Position numbers and translations under genes: made by a program
Assembly (NCBI GenBank): GCA_015231795.1
Contig: JADGAX010000001.1
Location: 124,001-188,000 of the forward strand
Source of the DNA: Alphaproteobacteria bacterium
GTDB lineage: Bacteria; Pseudomonadota; Alphaproteobacteria; Rhodospirillales; WMHbin7
DNA length: 64,000 nucleotides
Reading direction: 5' to 3'
Notes under the pieces: model-generated
Told to the model about the DNA's origin: nothing
The model's database searches: none
Seen by the model: only the letters and a program-made list of their open reading frames with translations
In this document: positions 9,638 to 16,890 of the stretch, in pieces
Layout: each line of letters opens with the position of its first letter
How positions within the stretch are numbered: the first letter of the stretch is position 1

Positions 9638-10794
9638 ACCAGCCCTTGCGCTTCTTTTTGATCGCGGGCGAGCCATCGGGCGATTTTCTGGCTTCCAGAC
9701 TGATGCTGGCCTTGCAGAGTGCTTCGGATGGTCGGGCCTCGTTTGCGGGCGTGGGTGGCGAGAATATGGCGGCCCAGGGGCTGCAAAGCCTGTTTCCCAT
9801 CGCCGACCTGTCCGTGATGGGGCTGGTCGAGGTTCTGCCGCGTCTGCCCCTGATCTTGAAGCGCCTCGATCAAACCCTGGCCGCCATCGAACGCTTTCAG
9901 CCCCATGCCGTGATCACCGTCGATTCCTGGGGCTTTACCGGGCGCGTCGCCCGCGCCCTTTACAAGCAAGGATCGCGCATTCCCCGCATTCATTATGTGG
10001 CGCCTATGGTCTGGGCCTGGAAGGAAATCCGCGCCAAGGGGGTTGCCCGTTACGTCAATCGCCTGCTGGCCTTGTTTCCGCACGAGCTTCCCTATTTCCA
10101 GCGTCATGGGTTGGATACGATCTGCGTTGGCCATCCGGTGATCGAAAGCGGGGCCGATGCGGGCGACGCCGAGGCATTTCGCAGCCGCCACGGCATCGGG
10201 CGCGATGTGCCGCTTTTGGCCGTGCTGCCGGGCAGTCGCATGGGCGAGGTGAAGCGCCTGCTGCCGGTGTTCGAACAGGCGGTGAAACTGATCGCCAAGC
10301 GCCATCCTGGCCTGACCGTGCTGGTGCCAACGGTCGATACCGTGGCGGGGCCGGTGGCTTCGTCCGTCGCCGATTGGTCTGTTCCCACGCTGGTCCTGCG
10401 CGGCACGCAAGAAAAGTATGACGCCTTCGCGGCGGCCAGGGCGGCCATGGCGGCATCGGGCACGGTAGCGCTGGAATTGGCCATGGCGCGCCTTCCCCAT
10501 GTCGTGGCCTATAAGCTGAACCCCATCACCGTGATGGCGGCCAGGAGATTGTTCAAGATACCCTATGTCAATCTGTCGAACATTTTGCTGGAACGTTTGG
10601 CGGTGCCCGAACTGCTACAGGAAGAATGCACGCCGGATCGATTGTCCGGCGAGGTGCTGGCCCTGATGGCGGATGGCGAACGGCGCCAGAGCCAGATACA
10701 GGATTTGGATGAAGCCATGCGCCGCCTGGGACTGGGAGGGTCGTCGCCCAGCCAGCGTGCGGCGCAAGCCGTTTTGGAGATGATCAAGCCATGA
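9634..10794 (+). CDS. lpxB: Lipid-A-disaccharide synthase
   Basis: GT19 glycosyltransferase that joins lipid X to UDP-diacylglucosamine, forming the lipid A disaccharide at the inner membrane. The 386 residues open with FLIAGEPSGDFLAS, then GVGGENMAAQGL, HYVAPMVWAWKEIRAKG and LLAVLPGSRMGEV, all family motifs. The C-terminal half has SGTVALELAMARLPHVVAYK and IPYVNLSNILL. It overlaps lpxI upstream and gloA downstream by four bases each (ATGA), a tightly coupled run. Confidence 0.96.
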   Translation: MNQPLRFFLIAGEPSGDFLASRLMLALQSASDGRASFAGVGGENMAAQGLQSLFPIADLSVMGLVEVLPRLPLILKRLDQTLAAIERFQPHAVITVDSWGFTGRVARALYKQGSRIPRIHYVAPMVWAWKEIRAKGVARYVNRLLALFPHELPYFQRHGLDTICVGHPVIESGADAGDAEAFRSRHGIGRDVPLLAVLPGSRMGEVKRLLPVFEQAVKLIAKRHPGLTVLVPTVDTVAGPVASSVADWSVPTLVLRGTQEKYDAFAAARAAMAASGTVALELAMARLPHVVAYKLNPITVMAARRLFKIPYVNLSNILLERLAVPELLQEECTPDRLSGEVLALMADGERRQSQIQDLDEAMRRLGLGGSSPSQRAAQAVLEMIKP

Positions 10795-11183
10795 GCCAGT
10801 TTCGATTCCTGCACGCCATGATCCGCGTTTTCGATCTGGATGCGTCGCTCGATTTCTACACGCGCCATCTTGGCATGTCGCTGCTGCGCAAATCGGATTA
10901 CCCCGAGGGACGTTTCACCCTGGCCTTCGTGGGCTATGGCGACGAGGGGGCCAACACCGTGCTGGAGCTGACGCATAATTGGGATCAGAAGGAACCCTAC
11001 GCCATCGGCTCGGGCTTTGGGCATCTGGCCCTGGGGGTTGCCGATATCTACGCCGTCTGCGAGCGATTGTCGGCGGCAGGTGTCAAGATCGTTCGCGCTC
11101 CGGGTCCGATGAAGCATGGCAAAACCGTGATCGCCTTCATCGAAGACCCCGACGGCTACAAGATCGAACTGATCGAGCGGTAG
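10791..11183 (+). CDS. gloA: Lactoylglutathione lyase (glyoxalase I)
   Basis: Detoxifies methylglyoxal: it isomerises the glutathione hemithioacetal to S-lactoylglutathione. The 130 residues form a VOC-fold enzyme with all four metal ligands in place at His8, Glu59, His78 and Glu126, the same spacing as in E. coli GloA. It overlaps the lpxB end by ATGA, an unusual partner for the lipid A operon. The last 97 bases of the gene and the 3 bases after its stop form one copy of a 100-base direct repeat; the other copy is at 11807-11906 (see the remnant entry). Confidence 0.95.
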   Translation: MSQFRFLHAMIRVFDLDASLDFYTRHLGMSLLRKSDYPEGRFTLAFVGYGDEGANTVLELTHNWDQKEPYAIGSGFGHLALGVADIYAVCERLSAAGVKIVRAPGPMKHGKTVIAFIEDPDGYKIELIER

Positions 11184-11186
11184 GGT
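11087..11186 (+). repeat. 100-bp direct repeat, copy 1 (gloA 3' end)
   Basis: First copy of the direct repeat shared with 11807-11906. The mismatches are single or double bases in three codons (CGC/CGA, AAA/AGC, CGG/CGT). The toxin-antitoxin pair lies between the two copies. Confidence 0.95.
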
Positions 11187-11191
11187 GGGGA

Positions 11192-11455
11192 TTACCCGAT
11201 CAAGCGGTCATAGTCGGCGTGCGACCCGACCCAGAACCAAGTGACGGCCTCGTCATCCCTAAAGCCCAGCGCCCGCCAGTGAATGCCGACACGCGCCGAC
11301 CAAGTGCCATGCTTTTCGGAAACGCATTTGAAGTGCAGGCTTTGATGCCAGGGATCGCTTTGCCATAGCGCATAGGCGCGCATGGCTTGGCGCTGGGCGG
11401 CAAGCGGCAGAGCCTCGTAATGTTGCCAAAAGGTCTTGGTGGTTCTGGAAATCAC
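11192..11455 (-). CDS. RelE/ParE-like toxin of a toxin-antitoxin pair
   Basis: An 87-residue basic protein with the RelE/ParE-type layout: an N-terminal helix (FWQHYEALPLAAQRQAMRAY), then strands with HFKCV, WSARVGIHWRALG and a WFWVGSHADYDRLI ending. This type is often annotated as a cytotoxic repressor of a stability system and is thought to act as an mRNA interferase or gyrase poison; which one cannot be told here. I chose the GTG at 11455, which overlaps the antitoxin stop as GTGA, the classic coupled arrangement. A longer reading from 11545 duplicates antitoxin sequence. It converges on gloA with only 8 bases between stop codons. Confidence 0.75.
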   Translation of the reverse strand: MISRTTKTFWQHYEALPLAAQRQAMRAYALWQSDPWHQSLHFKCVSEKHGTWSARVGIHWRALGFRDDEAVTWFWVGSHADYDRLIG

Positions 11456-11679
11456 CGGGCAGGGCGGTTCGAAGGATCGAAAGAAAACAGCCCGCCCCCT
11501 GCCGCCTCGGCACGCGCCTTCGCCGTCATTTCGCCCAATAAACACTGGGTTTTGGCGAAACGCTCATCCCAACCGCGCTCAATCTCCAACTCGTCAAGCA
11601 ACCGCGCGGCATAAGCCTCCTGCTCGGCCTCGGGCAGTTTGGAAAGTTCGGCGATAGCCTTTTCCAGCATCTTGTTCAT
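11452..11679 (-). CDS. Putative antitoxin partner of the RelE/ParE-like toxin
   Basis: A 75-residue acidic, helical protein ([20 protein letters not shown], then [15 protein letters not shown]) immediately upstream of and overlapping the toxin by a GTGA. Its size, charge and position are those of a type II antitoxin. There is no clear DNA-binding fold in the N-terminal part, so autoregulation is unproven. The C-terminal half ([16 protein letters not shown]) would be the toxin-wrapping tail. The start at 11679 is preferred over 11697 because the family usually begins close to the ELSKLPE helix. Confidence 0.65.
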   Translation of the reverse strand: MNKMLEKAIAELSKLPEAEQEAYAARLLDELEIERGWDERFAKTQCLLGEMTAKARAEAAGGGLFSFDPSNRPAR

Positions 11680-11719
11680 GGCCCGAGCATAGCCCAAACA
11701 CAGGCAAAATAAAAGGGAC

Positions 11720-11903
11720 CCCCACCTTAAAGCGCGCTACACATCTTGATGTCTCCCCCAGGGTGTGCAACTTTTTTGCCAGGGAATTCGCAGGGGCTGG
11801 CGTGATGATCGTTCGAGCTCCGGGTCCGATGAAGCATGGCAGCACCGTGATCGCCTTCATCGAAGACCCCGACGGCTACAAGATCGAACTGATCGAGCGT
11901 TAG
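11720..11903 (+). pseudogene. Truncated second copy of glyoxalase I 3' end
   Basis: Bases 11807-11906 repeat gloA bases 11087-11186 with four mismatches in 100, at an exact offset of 720 bases. The copy keeps the gloA frame and stop ([12 protein letters not shown] at 11901-11903). Further upstream the DNA no longer matches, but the frame still reads a glyoxalase-like stretch (THLDV then AREFAGAGV) with the same 21-residue spacing as in gloA from the metal-binding His to the AGV. The first half of the gene, including His8 and Glu59, is missing, so it cannot be active. The left border is approximate. Confidence 0.7.
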
Positions 11904-11906
11904 GGT
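11807..11906 (+). repeat. 100-bp direct repeat, copy 2 (gloA remnant)
   Basis: Second copy of the repeat at 11087-11186, 96 percent identical, ending three bases past the shared stop codon. Sequence identity stops sharply at both ends. Confidence 0.95.
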
Positions 11907-11929
11907 TTGCTTTTCTTGGTCTGCAGAAG

Positions 11930-13393
11930 CTACTTATGATGATATGTTTTATCTATTTTTAGCTGAGGAATGATCTCACACCATTTATGAAGTTTTGGCT
12001 CTGAACTATTTCTGTCATAAGTGATTGAGTAAATCCCAGGCAATTCCTCACCACGGCGATGGGCAAACATGTAATATTTACCATCATATTCGAGCGGATT
12101 AAAAATATTATCAATTTTATGATATTGTTCATTGTTTCTTGTCCAGCCAAAATTCAGCCAATCAATATTGCTTATGAAATTTGTAACTGAATCCGATTGT
12201 TTCCGTGAATTGTTTTCTTTTATAAAAACAATGTAATTTTGATTAAACCCGCATCCTCTCGATTCACTGGCACTTATTATGCCAATTTTTTCCATTCGCC
12301 CATCATTATCAATATCAGATTCCACAAACATTTTCCCAGAAGGATATATAGATTGCCTCTCCATCTCGTCTCCGTAAATATGGTAAGACTTCTCAAATTT
12401 CATGGAGCGCACTCTGTCTTCTGATGACAAAAATGGGCGATCATATTTTGAAGTTACCCATGGAAGTATTCTAACTTTATTTTCCACAAACGCTTTACAC
12501 ACGTCATGAATATTCTTAGAACTCTGCTTGTACTTCGTTGGGATGGTTGGCTCGAATGTACAAACAGGCCGTGCATTCTCTTTTTCAAACCACGTAATCA
12601 ATTTTCCTGACCAGCCTTCATGTGTTGTCGGATGGACGACAACTGCATCTCCATCAATATTTAGCATTATTCCGTCTGAGAAATAATTGAGATCCTCATT
12701 TTCATATCCCTCTAAGTATCCGTTTTCCCCCGTTGAAAAATAATCTTCAATGTCTGTGCAATCTAAAATATGCTCAGAAAGACTGTTATGCCAGTTTAGC
12801 CGTTGTGCTTTTCTTATGTCGCAAAATCTATAGCCTGAACAAGACCCGCCAGAAATAATGGTAATAAAGTTCCTTGTTTCCCCATTTTTCTTTCTGACTG
12901 GAGTAACTCGGTAAAAGGGCTCTTCGTTGTTTTGATTCTTATGCTCTTCAAGAGCATGGTCCTTTAAGTGCCCAGCATTTGCAACTTTTAGCGCTTTTTT
13001 GCAAATCGCATCGGCCTTAGCGTCAGAAGGTGCCCAAAGATCGATTTGAAATTGAGGGTCTCTTAGCTGTTCAATCTTTCCAGACAGAAAAAGTTCTCTG
13101 CTTCTAGTCCAGTTTCCGATGCAATCTATATTGCCTTTGCACTTCACTTCGCGATTATTTAGCCACACTCGCTGAGCGTTAAGTTGTCGGCTTTGTGCTG
13201 CGGGATTGATGAGCGAAATCAATTTGCGATATTCCTTGCTCATTCTTGCATCAAGGAATCCCAGAATATCCGTATCGCAAATGGTTTTCTCTGTTTCTGT
13301 ATGCGCTTTGTCACAGTCAAACCCAGGCTGATCTGCGATAGCCGAAAAAGAGAAAGCCTGTAAGCACACAATACAACCTAGTATAAATCGCAT
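11930..13393 (-). CDS. Secreted protein with LprI-like (DUF1311) N-terminal domain; function unknown
   Basis: A 487-residue product with a signal peptide (MRFILGCIVC, then AFSFSAIADQ) and a cysteine-bearing domain at about residues 25-100: FDCDKAHTETEKTICD, LDARMSKEYRKLI and RVWLNNREVKC match the LprI/DUF1311 pattern known from lysozyme-inhibitor-like proteins. The remaining 380 residues are unrecognised; they are aromatic-rich, with an acidic DIDNDGRMEK stretch that could bind calcium. The start at 13393 has GGAGAAGG directly upstream; in-frame starts further upstream add no signal peptide. The gene is strikingly AT-rich (AAT, ATA, TTT codons) against a high-GC background, pointing to recent transfer. 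Envelope defence is a guess only. Confidence 0.7.
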   Translation of the reverse strand: MRFILGCIVCLQAFSFSAIADQPGFDCDKAHTETEKTICDTDILGFLDARMSKEYRKLISLINPAAQSRQLNAQRVWLNNREVKCKGNIDCIGNWTRSRELFLSGKIEQLRDPQFQIDLWAPSDAKADAICKKALKVANAGHLKDHALEEHKNQNNEEPFYRVTPVRKKNGETRNFITIISGGSCSGYRFCDIRKAQRLNWHNSLSEHILDCTDIEDYFSTGENGYLEGYENEDLNYFSDGIMLNIDGDAVVVHPTTHEGWSGKLITWFEKENARPVCTFEPTIPTKYKQSSKNIHDVCKAFVENKVRILPWVTSKYDRPFLSSEDRVRSMKFEKSYHIYGDEMERQSIYPSGKMFVESDIDNDGRMEKIGIISASESRGCGFNQNYIVFIKENNSRKQSDSVTNFISNIDWLNFGWTRNNEQYHKIDNIFNPLEYDGKYYMFAHRRGEELPGIYSITYDRNSSEPKLHKWCEIIPQLKIDKTYHHK

Positions 13394-13793
13394 GTCCTTC
13401 TCCAACACGTGCTGCATTCCGCAATAATACATGTAACAATTGGAGTTTCCCATTATATAAGGACTTGATAATGCTAGCGTACGGACCAAGTCTTGATTGT
13501 TTCTTGTTTTCTTGAATCACGGACAAAGCTTCCGAAAGGTTTTAGCTTCAGGCGTATGTGATCCGGCAAGCAGACTTGTACTGTTTGATAAGCTCGTTTC
13601 AAACTCTAGCCGATGGCCCTAGAGAGTCAACAGGCATTTCTCGTATTAAGATATGCGCAGAACATAGCTTATGCATCGGTTGATTTGCATCAGCACCAAT
13701 ACGCGCGCTACCCGGAAACGCTCGCAGGCGGTTCTCAGGATATGATCGAGGACGTGTTGAATCACGCGGCGCGGACGCGGCCTTCGTCGTCGG
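13394..13793. other. Intergenic stretch without a recognised gene
   Basis: About 400 bases of mixed composition upstream of the LprI-like gene and downstream of the gltA side. The first part is AT-rich and presumably holds the LprI gene promoter on the minus strand. A + strand frame beginning with the ATG at 13613 is open but matches nothing I know and lacks a ribosome site. Composition changes gradually from AT-rich to GC-rich here, so the right border of the acquired segment probably lies in this stretch. I see no transposase remnant, tRNA or clear repeat. Confidence 0.5.
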
Positions 13794-13988
13794 CTAAGGC
13801 ATTCCGCCGTTTGCCCAAATCGCCGACAAGGCCAGCAGCGCGATCAGGCACAAGGCCATGACGCGTTTGATTTGATGGCCGCTTCCCGCGCGGTTGTCGT
13901 TGGCGGGTTTCTTGAAGATGTGCTGAAAGGCCGGGGGGCGTCTTGCCCCCCGTCCCGGTTGTTGGCCATGGCGTTTGAAATTGCTCAT
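13794..13988 (-). CDS. Possible small membrane protein downstream of gltA
   Basis: A 64-residue frame beginning MSNFKRHGQQ, 10 bases after the gltA stop. A basic N-terminal half ends in KKPANDNR and is followed by a single hydrophobic segment (VMALCLIALLALSAIW). The last 40 codons use mostly G or C in third position, like neighbouring genes, which favours real coding. Against it: no good ribosome site, and its early codons coincide with a strong GC hairpin that may be the gltA terminator. I do not recognise a family. Confidence 0.35.
   Translation of the reverse strand: MSNFKRHGQQPGRGARRPPAFQHIFKKPANDNRAGSGHQIKRVMALCLIALLALSAIWANGGMP
13926..13951 (-). terminator. Candidate terminator after gltA
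   Basis: On the minus strand GGGGGGC, a five-base loop and GCCCCCC form a seven-pair stem followed by GGCCTTT. This resembles the hairpin at 28481-28506, but the T-run is short, and it overlaps the possible small gene, so either call could be wrong. Confidence 0.4.
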
Positions 13989-13998
13989 GGCCCGATGG

Positions 13999-15306
13999 TT
14001 ACTTGCGCTGATCCAGGGGAACGAACTTGCGCTTGGGTGCGCCCACATACAACTGGCGCGGACGCCCGATCTTCTGGTCGGTGTCCTCGATCATTTCGTT
14101 CCATTGCGACACCCAACCCACCGTGCGCGCCAGCGCGAACAGGCTGGTGAACATGCTGGTGGGAATGCCCATGGCGCGGAAGATGATGCCCGAATAGAAA
14201 TCGACGTTCGGGTACAGCTTCTTCGAGATGAAATAATCGTCCGACAGGGCGATGCGTTCCAACTCCATGGCCAGCTTCAAAAGCGGGTCGTCATGCATGT
14301 CCAACTCGTCCAAAACTTCCTTGCAGGTCTTCTGCATGATCTTGGCGCGGGGGTCGTAATTCTTGTAGACGCGGTGGCCGAATCCCATCAGGCGGAAATT
14401 GTCGTCCTTGTCCTTGGCGCGTTTGATGTATTCGTTGATGTGATCGACCGAGCCGATTTGCTGCAGCATGCCCAGCACGGCTTCGTTGGCGCCGCCATGG
14501 GCTGGCCCCCACAAGGACGCGATGCCGGCCGCGATGCAGGCGAACGGGTTGGCGCCCGACGATCCGGCCAAGCGCACTGTCGATGTCGAGGCGTTCTGCT
14601 CGTGATCGGCGTGCAAGATCAAGATGCGGTCCATGGCCTTGGACAGGACGGGGCTGACCACATAATCCTCGCAAGGATTGGCGAACATCATGTGCAGGAA
14701 ATTCTCGGCATAGCCCAGCGCGTTCTTGGGATACATGAAAGGCTGGCCCAGCGAGTATTTATAGGCCCAGGCGATGACGGTCGGCATCTTGGCGATCAAG
14801 CGGTGCTGCGCGATCATGCGGTCGCGCGGATTGTTGATGTCGATGCTGTCGTGATAGAAGGCGGCCATCGATCCCACCACGGCGCACAGCACGGCCATGG
14901 GGTGCGAATCGCGCCTGAATCCGCGATAGAAGAAGTTGATCTGCTCGTTCACCATCGTGTGGTTGGTGATGGTCTTCACGAACTTCTTCTTTTCACCCTC
15001 GTTGGGCAGTTCGCCCTTCAGCAAAAGATAGGCGACTTCCATGAAGTCGGAATGTTCGGCCAACTCTTCAATCGGATAGCCGCGATGCAACAGCACGCCT
15101 TCATCGCCATCGATGTAGGTGATGGTCGATTTGCAGCTGCCTGTCGAGGTGAAGCCCGGATCGTAGGTGAAAAGATCCATCTGGCTGTAAAGCGAACGGA
15201 TGTCGATCACCTTGGGTCCGACGGTTCCCGAGTGGAGAGGGAACTCCACCTGCTTTCCATTCGAATTGTTGGTGACTGTGACGGTTTCTTTTGCGCTGGT
15301 GCTCAT
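13999..15306 (-). CDS. gltA: Citrate synthase (type II)
   Basis: Condenses acetyl-CoA and oxaloacetate in the TCA cycle. The 435 residues include the diagnostic [15 protein letters not shown] segment with the active-site histidine, [19 protein letters not shown] with another, and the N-terminal small-domain features of the NADH-sensitive hexameric type. The start at 15306 (MSTSAKETV) has GAGGG spaced by an A-run just upstream; an earlier in-frame codon at 15324 lies before this ribosome site. It follows gltX on the same strand with a 30-base gap, so the two may be co-transcribed. Confidence 0.97.
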   Translation of the reverse strand: MSTSAKETVTVTNNSNGKQVEFPLHSGTVGPKVIDIRSLYSQMDLFTYDPGFTSTGSCKSTITYIDGDEGVLLHRGYPIEELAEHSDFMEVAYLLLKGELPNEGEKKKFVKTITNHTMVNEQINFFYRGFRRDSHPMAVLCAVVGSMAAFYHDSIDINNPRDRMIAQHRLIAKMPTVIAWAYKYSLGQPFMYPKNALGYAENFLHMMFANPCEDYVVSPVLSKAMDRILILHADHEQNASTSTVRLAGSSGANPFACIAAGIASLWGPAHGGANEAVLGMLQQIGSVDHINEYIKRAKDKDDNFRLMGFGHRVYKNYDPRAKIMQKTCKEVLDELDMHDDPLLKLAMELERIALSDDYFISKKLYPNVDFYSGIIFRAMGIPTSMFTSLFALARTVGWVSQWNEMIEDTDQKIGRPRQLYVGAPKRKFVPLDQRK

Positions 15307-15336
15307 CTTTTTTTCCCTCTTCATGGGGGTGGAAGT

Positions 15337-16764
15337 TTAGGTGGCTTCACGGACTGCTTTAATGGCTGAGACAAAACGGTTTTGACAAAGATTTGCCCCC
15401 AGGATCTCCATGACCTCGAAAATCGGCGGCGAGGTGGTGGAACCGGTCAGGGCGGCGCGCAAGGGCTGGGCCAGATCTCCCAGCTTCATGCCGGTTTCTT
15501 CCGAATAATTGCGGGCCAGGGCTTCGATGCCCGCACGGTCGAACGACGGCAGGTCATAGGCCTTGGACAGGAACGCATCCATCTGAAGCGCTCGGTCATT
15601 GTCCAAAAGAGGTTGCATGGCCTTGATCGCCTTGGCGTCCAGATTGGGTCTTTCGGCGTAGAAGCGGGCACTCTCCGCCAGTTCGACCAAGGTTTTAGCG
15701 CGCTCCTTCAAGCCTTCCATGCCCTTGGTCAATCGCTCGCTTTCTTCAGGCGAAAGTTGGCGACCCAGGCTTTTCTCGATCAGGGGCGCGACTTCCATGG
15801 CCAAGCGGGCATCGCTGGCTTGGCGCAGGTAATGCGCGTTCAGGCTAGATAGCTTGGTCATGTCGAAACGCGCGGGCGAACGGCCGACATTCTCCAGATT
15901 GAACCAGGAAACGGCTTGTTCGGTGGAAATGATTTCGTCGTCGCCATGGCTCCAGCCCAGGCGCAACAGGTAATTGCGCATCGCTTCGGGCAAGAATCCC
16001 ATGTCGCGATAGGCTTCCACGCCCAAGGCTCCGTGCCGCTTGGACAATTTGGCGCCGTCGGGTCCGTGGATCAGCGGGATATGGCCGAAAGACGGCGCCG
16101 TCCAACCCATCGCATTGTAGATTTGCATCTGGCGGAAGGTGTTGGTCAGATGGTCGTCGCCGCGAATGACATGCGTGACGTTCATGTCGTGATCGTCCAC
16201 CACCACGGAAAGCATGTAAGTGGGCGTTCCATCAGCGCGCAGCAGCACCATGTCGTCCAACTGGGCGTTGGCCACCTTCACTTCGTCTTGCACTAGATCG
16301 GCGACGATCGTCTCGCCTTCCTTGGGCGCCTTGATGCGGATGACCGGCGGAACGTCCTTGGGCGCGTCGGCCGGATCGCGGTCGCGCCAACGTCCGTCAT
16401 AGCCCATGGGCCGACCTTCGGCCTTGGCCTGTTCGCGCATCAAGGCCAGTTCTTCTTGCGAGCAATAGCAGCGATAGGCCTTGCCCTCGGCCAGCAGTTG
16501 ACGCGCCACTTCGGCATGGCGTTCGGCCCGCGAGAATTGCATGACGGCGTCGCCGTCCCAATCCAGGCCCAGCCATTTCAGCCCTTCGAAAATCTTGTTG
16601 ACCGCATCGTCGGTCGAGCGCGCGCGGTCGGTGTCTTCGATGCGCAGCTTGAACTGTCCGCCATGTCGTCTGGCGAACAGCCAGGAAAACAGCGCGGTGC
16701 GAGCACCACCGATATGCAGATATCCGGTCGGAGAGGGGGCGAAGCGGGTAATGACCTCTGACAT
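15337..16764 (-). CDS. gltX: Glutamyl-tRNA synthetase
   Basis: Class I synthetase that charges tRNA-Glu. The 475 residues start [20 protein letters not shown], giving the HIGH-type motif at the N-terminus, and the KMSKS-type motif is present as KLSKRHG. A C-terminal anticodon-binding domain follows. Alphaproteobacteria often carry two GltX proteins, one charging tRNA-Gln as well; this one cannot be assigned to either role from sequence alone. It is divergent from comEC with 126 bases between the start codons. Confidence 0.95.
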   Translation of the reverse strand: MSEVITRFAPSPTGYLHIGGARTALFSWLFARRHGGQFKLRIEDTDRARSTDDAVNKIFEGLKWLGLDWDGDAVMQFSRAERHAEVARQLLAEGKAYRCYCSQEELALMREQAKAEGRPMGYDGRWRDRDPADAPKDVPPVIRIKAPKEGETIVADLVQDEVKVANAQLDDMVLLRADGTPTYMLSVVVDDHDMNVTHVIRGDDHLTNTFRQMQIYNAMGWTAPSFGHIPLIHGPDGAKLSKRHGALGVEAYRDMGFLPEAMRNYLLRLGWSHGDDEIISTEQAVSWFNLENVGRSPARFDMTKLSSLNAHYLRQASDARLAMEVAPLIEKSLGRQLSPEESERLTKGMEGLKERAKTLVELAESARFYAERPNLDAKAIKAMQPLLDNDRALQMDAFLSKAYDLPSFDRAGIEALARNYSEETGMKLGDLAQPLRAALTGSTTSPPIFEVMEILGANLCQNRFVSAIKAVREAT

Positions 16765-16813
16765 TGAAATAGATCGGTTCCTTCCTAGGGTCCATAATCA
16801 GCCGGGCTGGCGG

Positions 16814-16830
16814 GGGAGGGTACCCCTCCC
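16814..16830. repeat. GC hairpin in the gltX-comEC divergent region
   Basis: GGGAGGG, a TAC loop and CCCTCCC form a perfect seven-pair stem in the 126-base divergent promoter region. It could sit in the leader of either gene, or be a leftover terminator. No T-run follows on either strand. Confidence 0.35.
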
Positions 16831-16890
16831 TTGGGGTGGCTTTGACCTCACCCGAAGATATCTCTAGCACATTCATTGAGCGGTTGCAGC

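Noticed and set aside
11930-13600. AT-rich region as an insertion sequence or prophage remnant
   Set aside because: No transposase, integrase, terminal inverted repeats or phage genes could be seen; only the secreted protein and the toxin-antitoxin pair.
13613-13861. 82-codon + strand frame between the LprI-like gene and gltA
   Set aside because: No family match, no ribosome site, and its second half becomes Arg/Pro/Ser-rich as it runs opposite the possible small gene.
13975-15369. 464-codon open frame on the + strand opposite gltA
   Set aside because: It is a shadow of citrate synthase: low-complexity His/Gly/Val composition, no family similarity and no ribosome site. Similar long shadows lie opposite dxr, bamA, tig, rel and parC.
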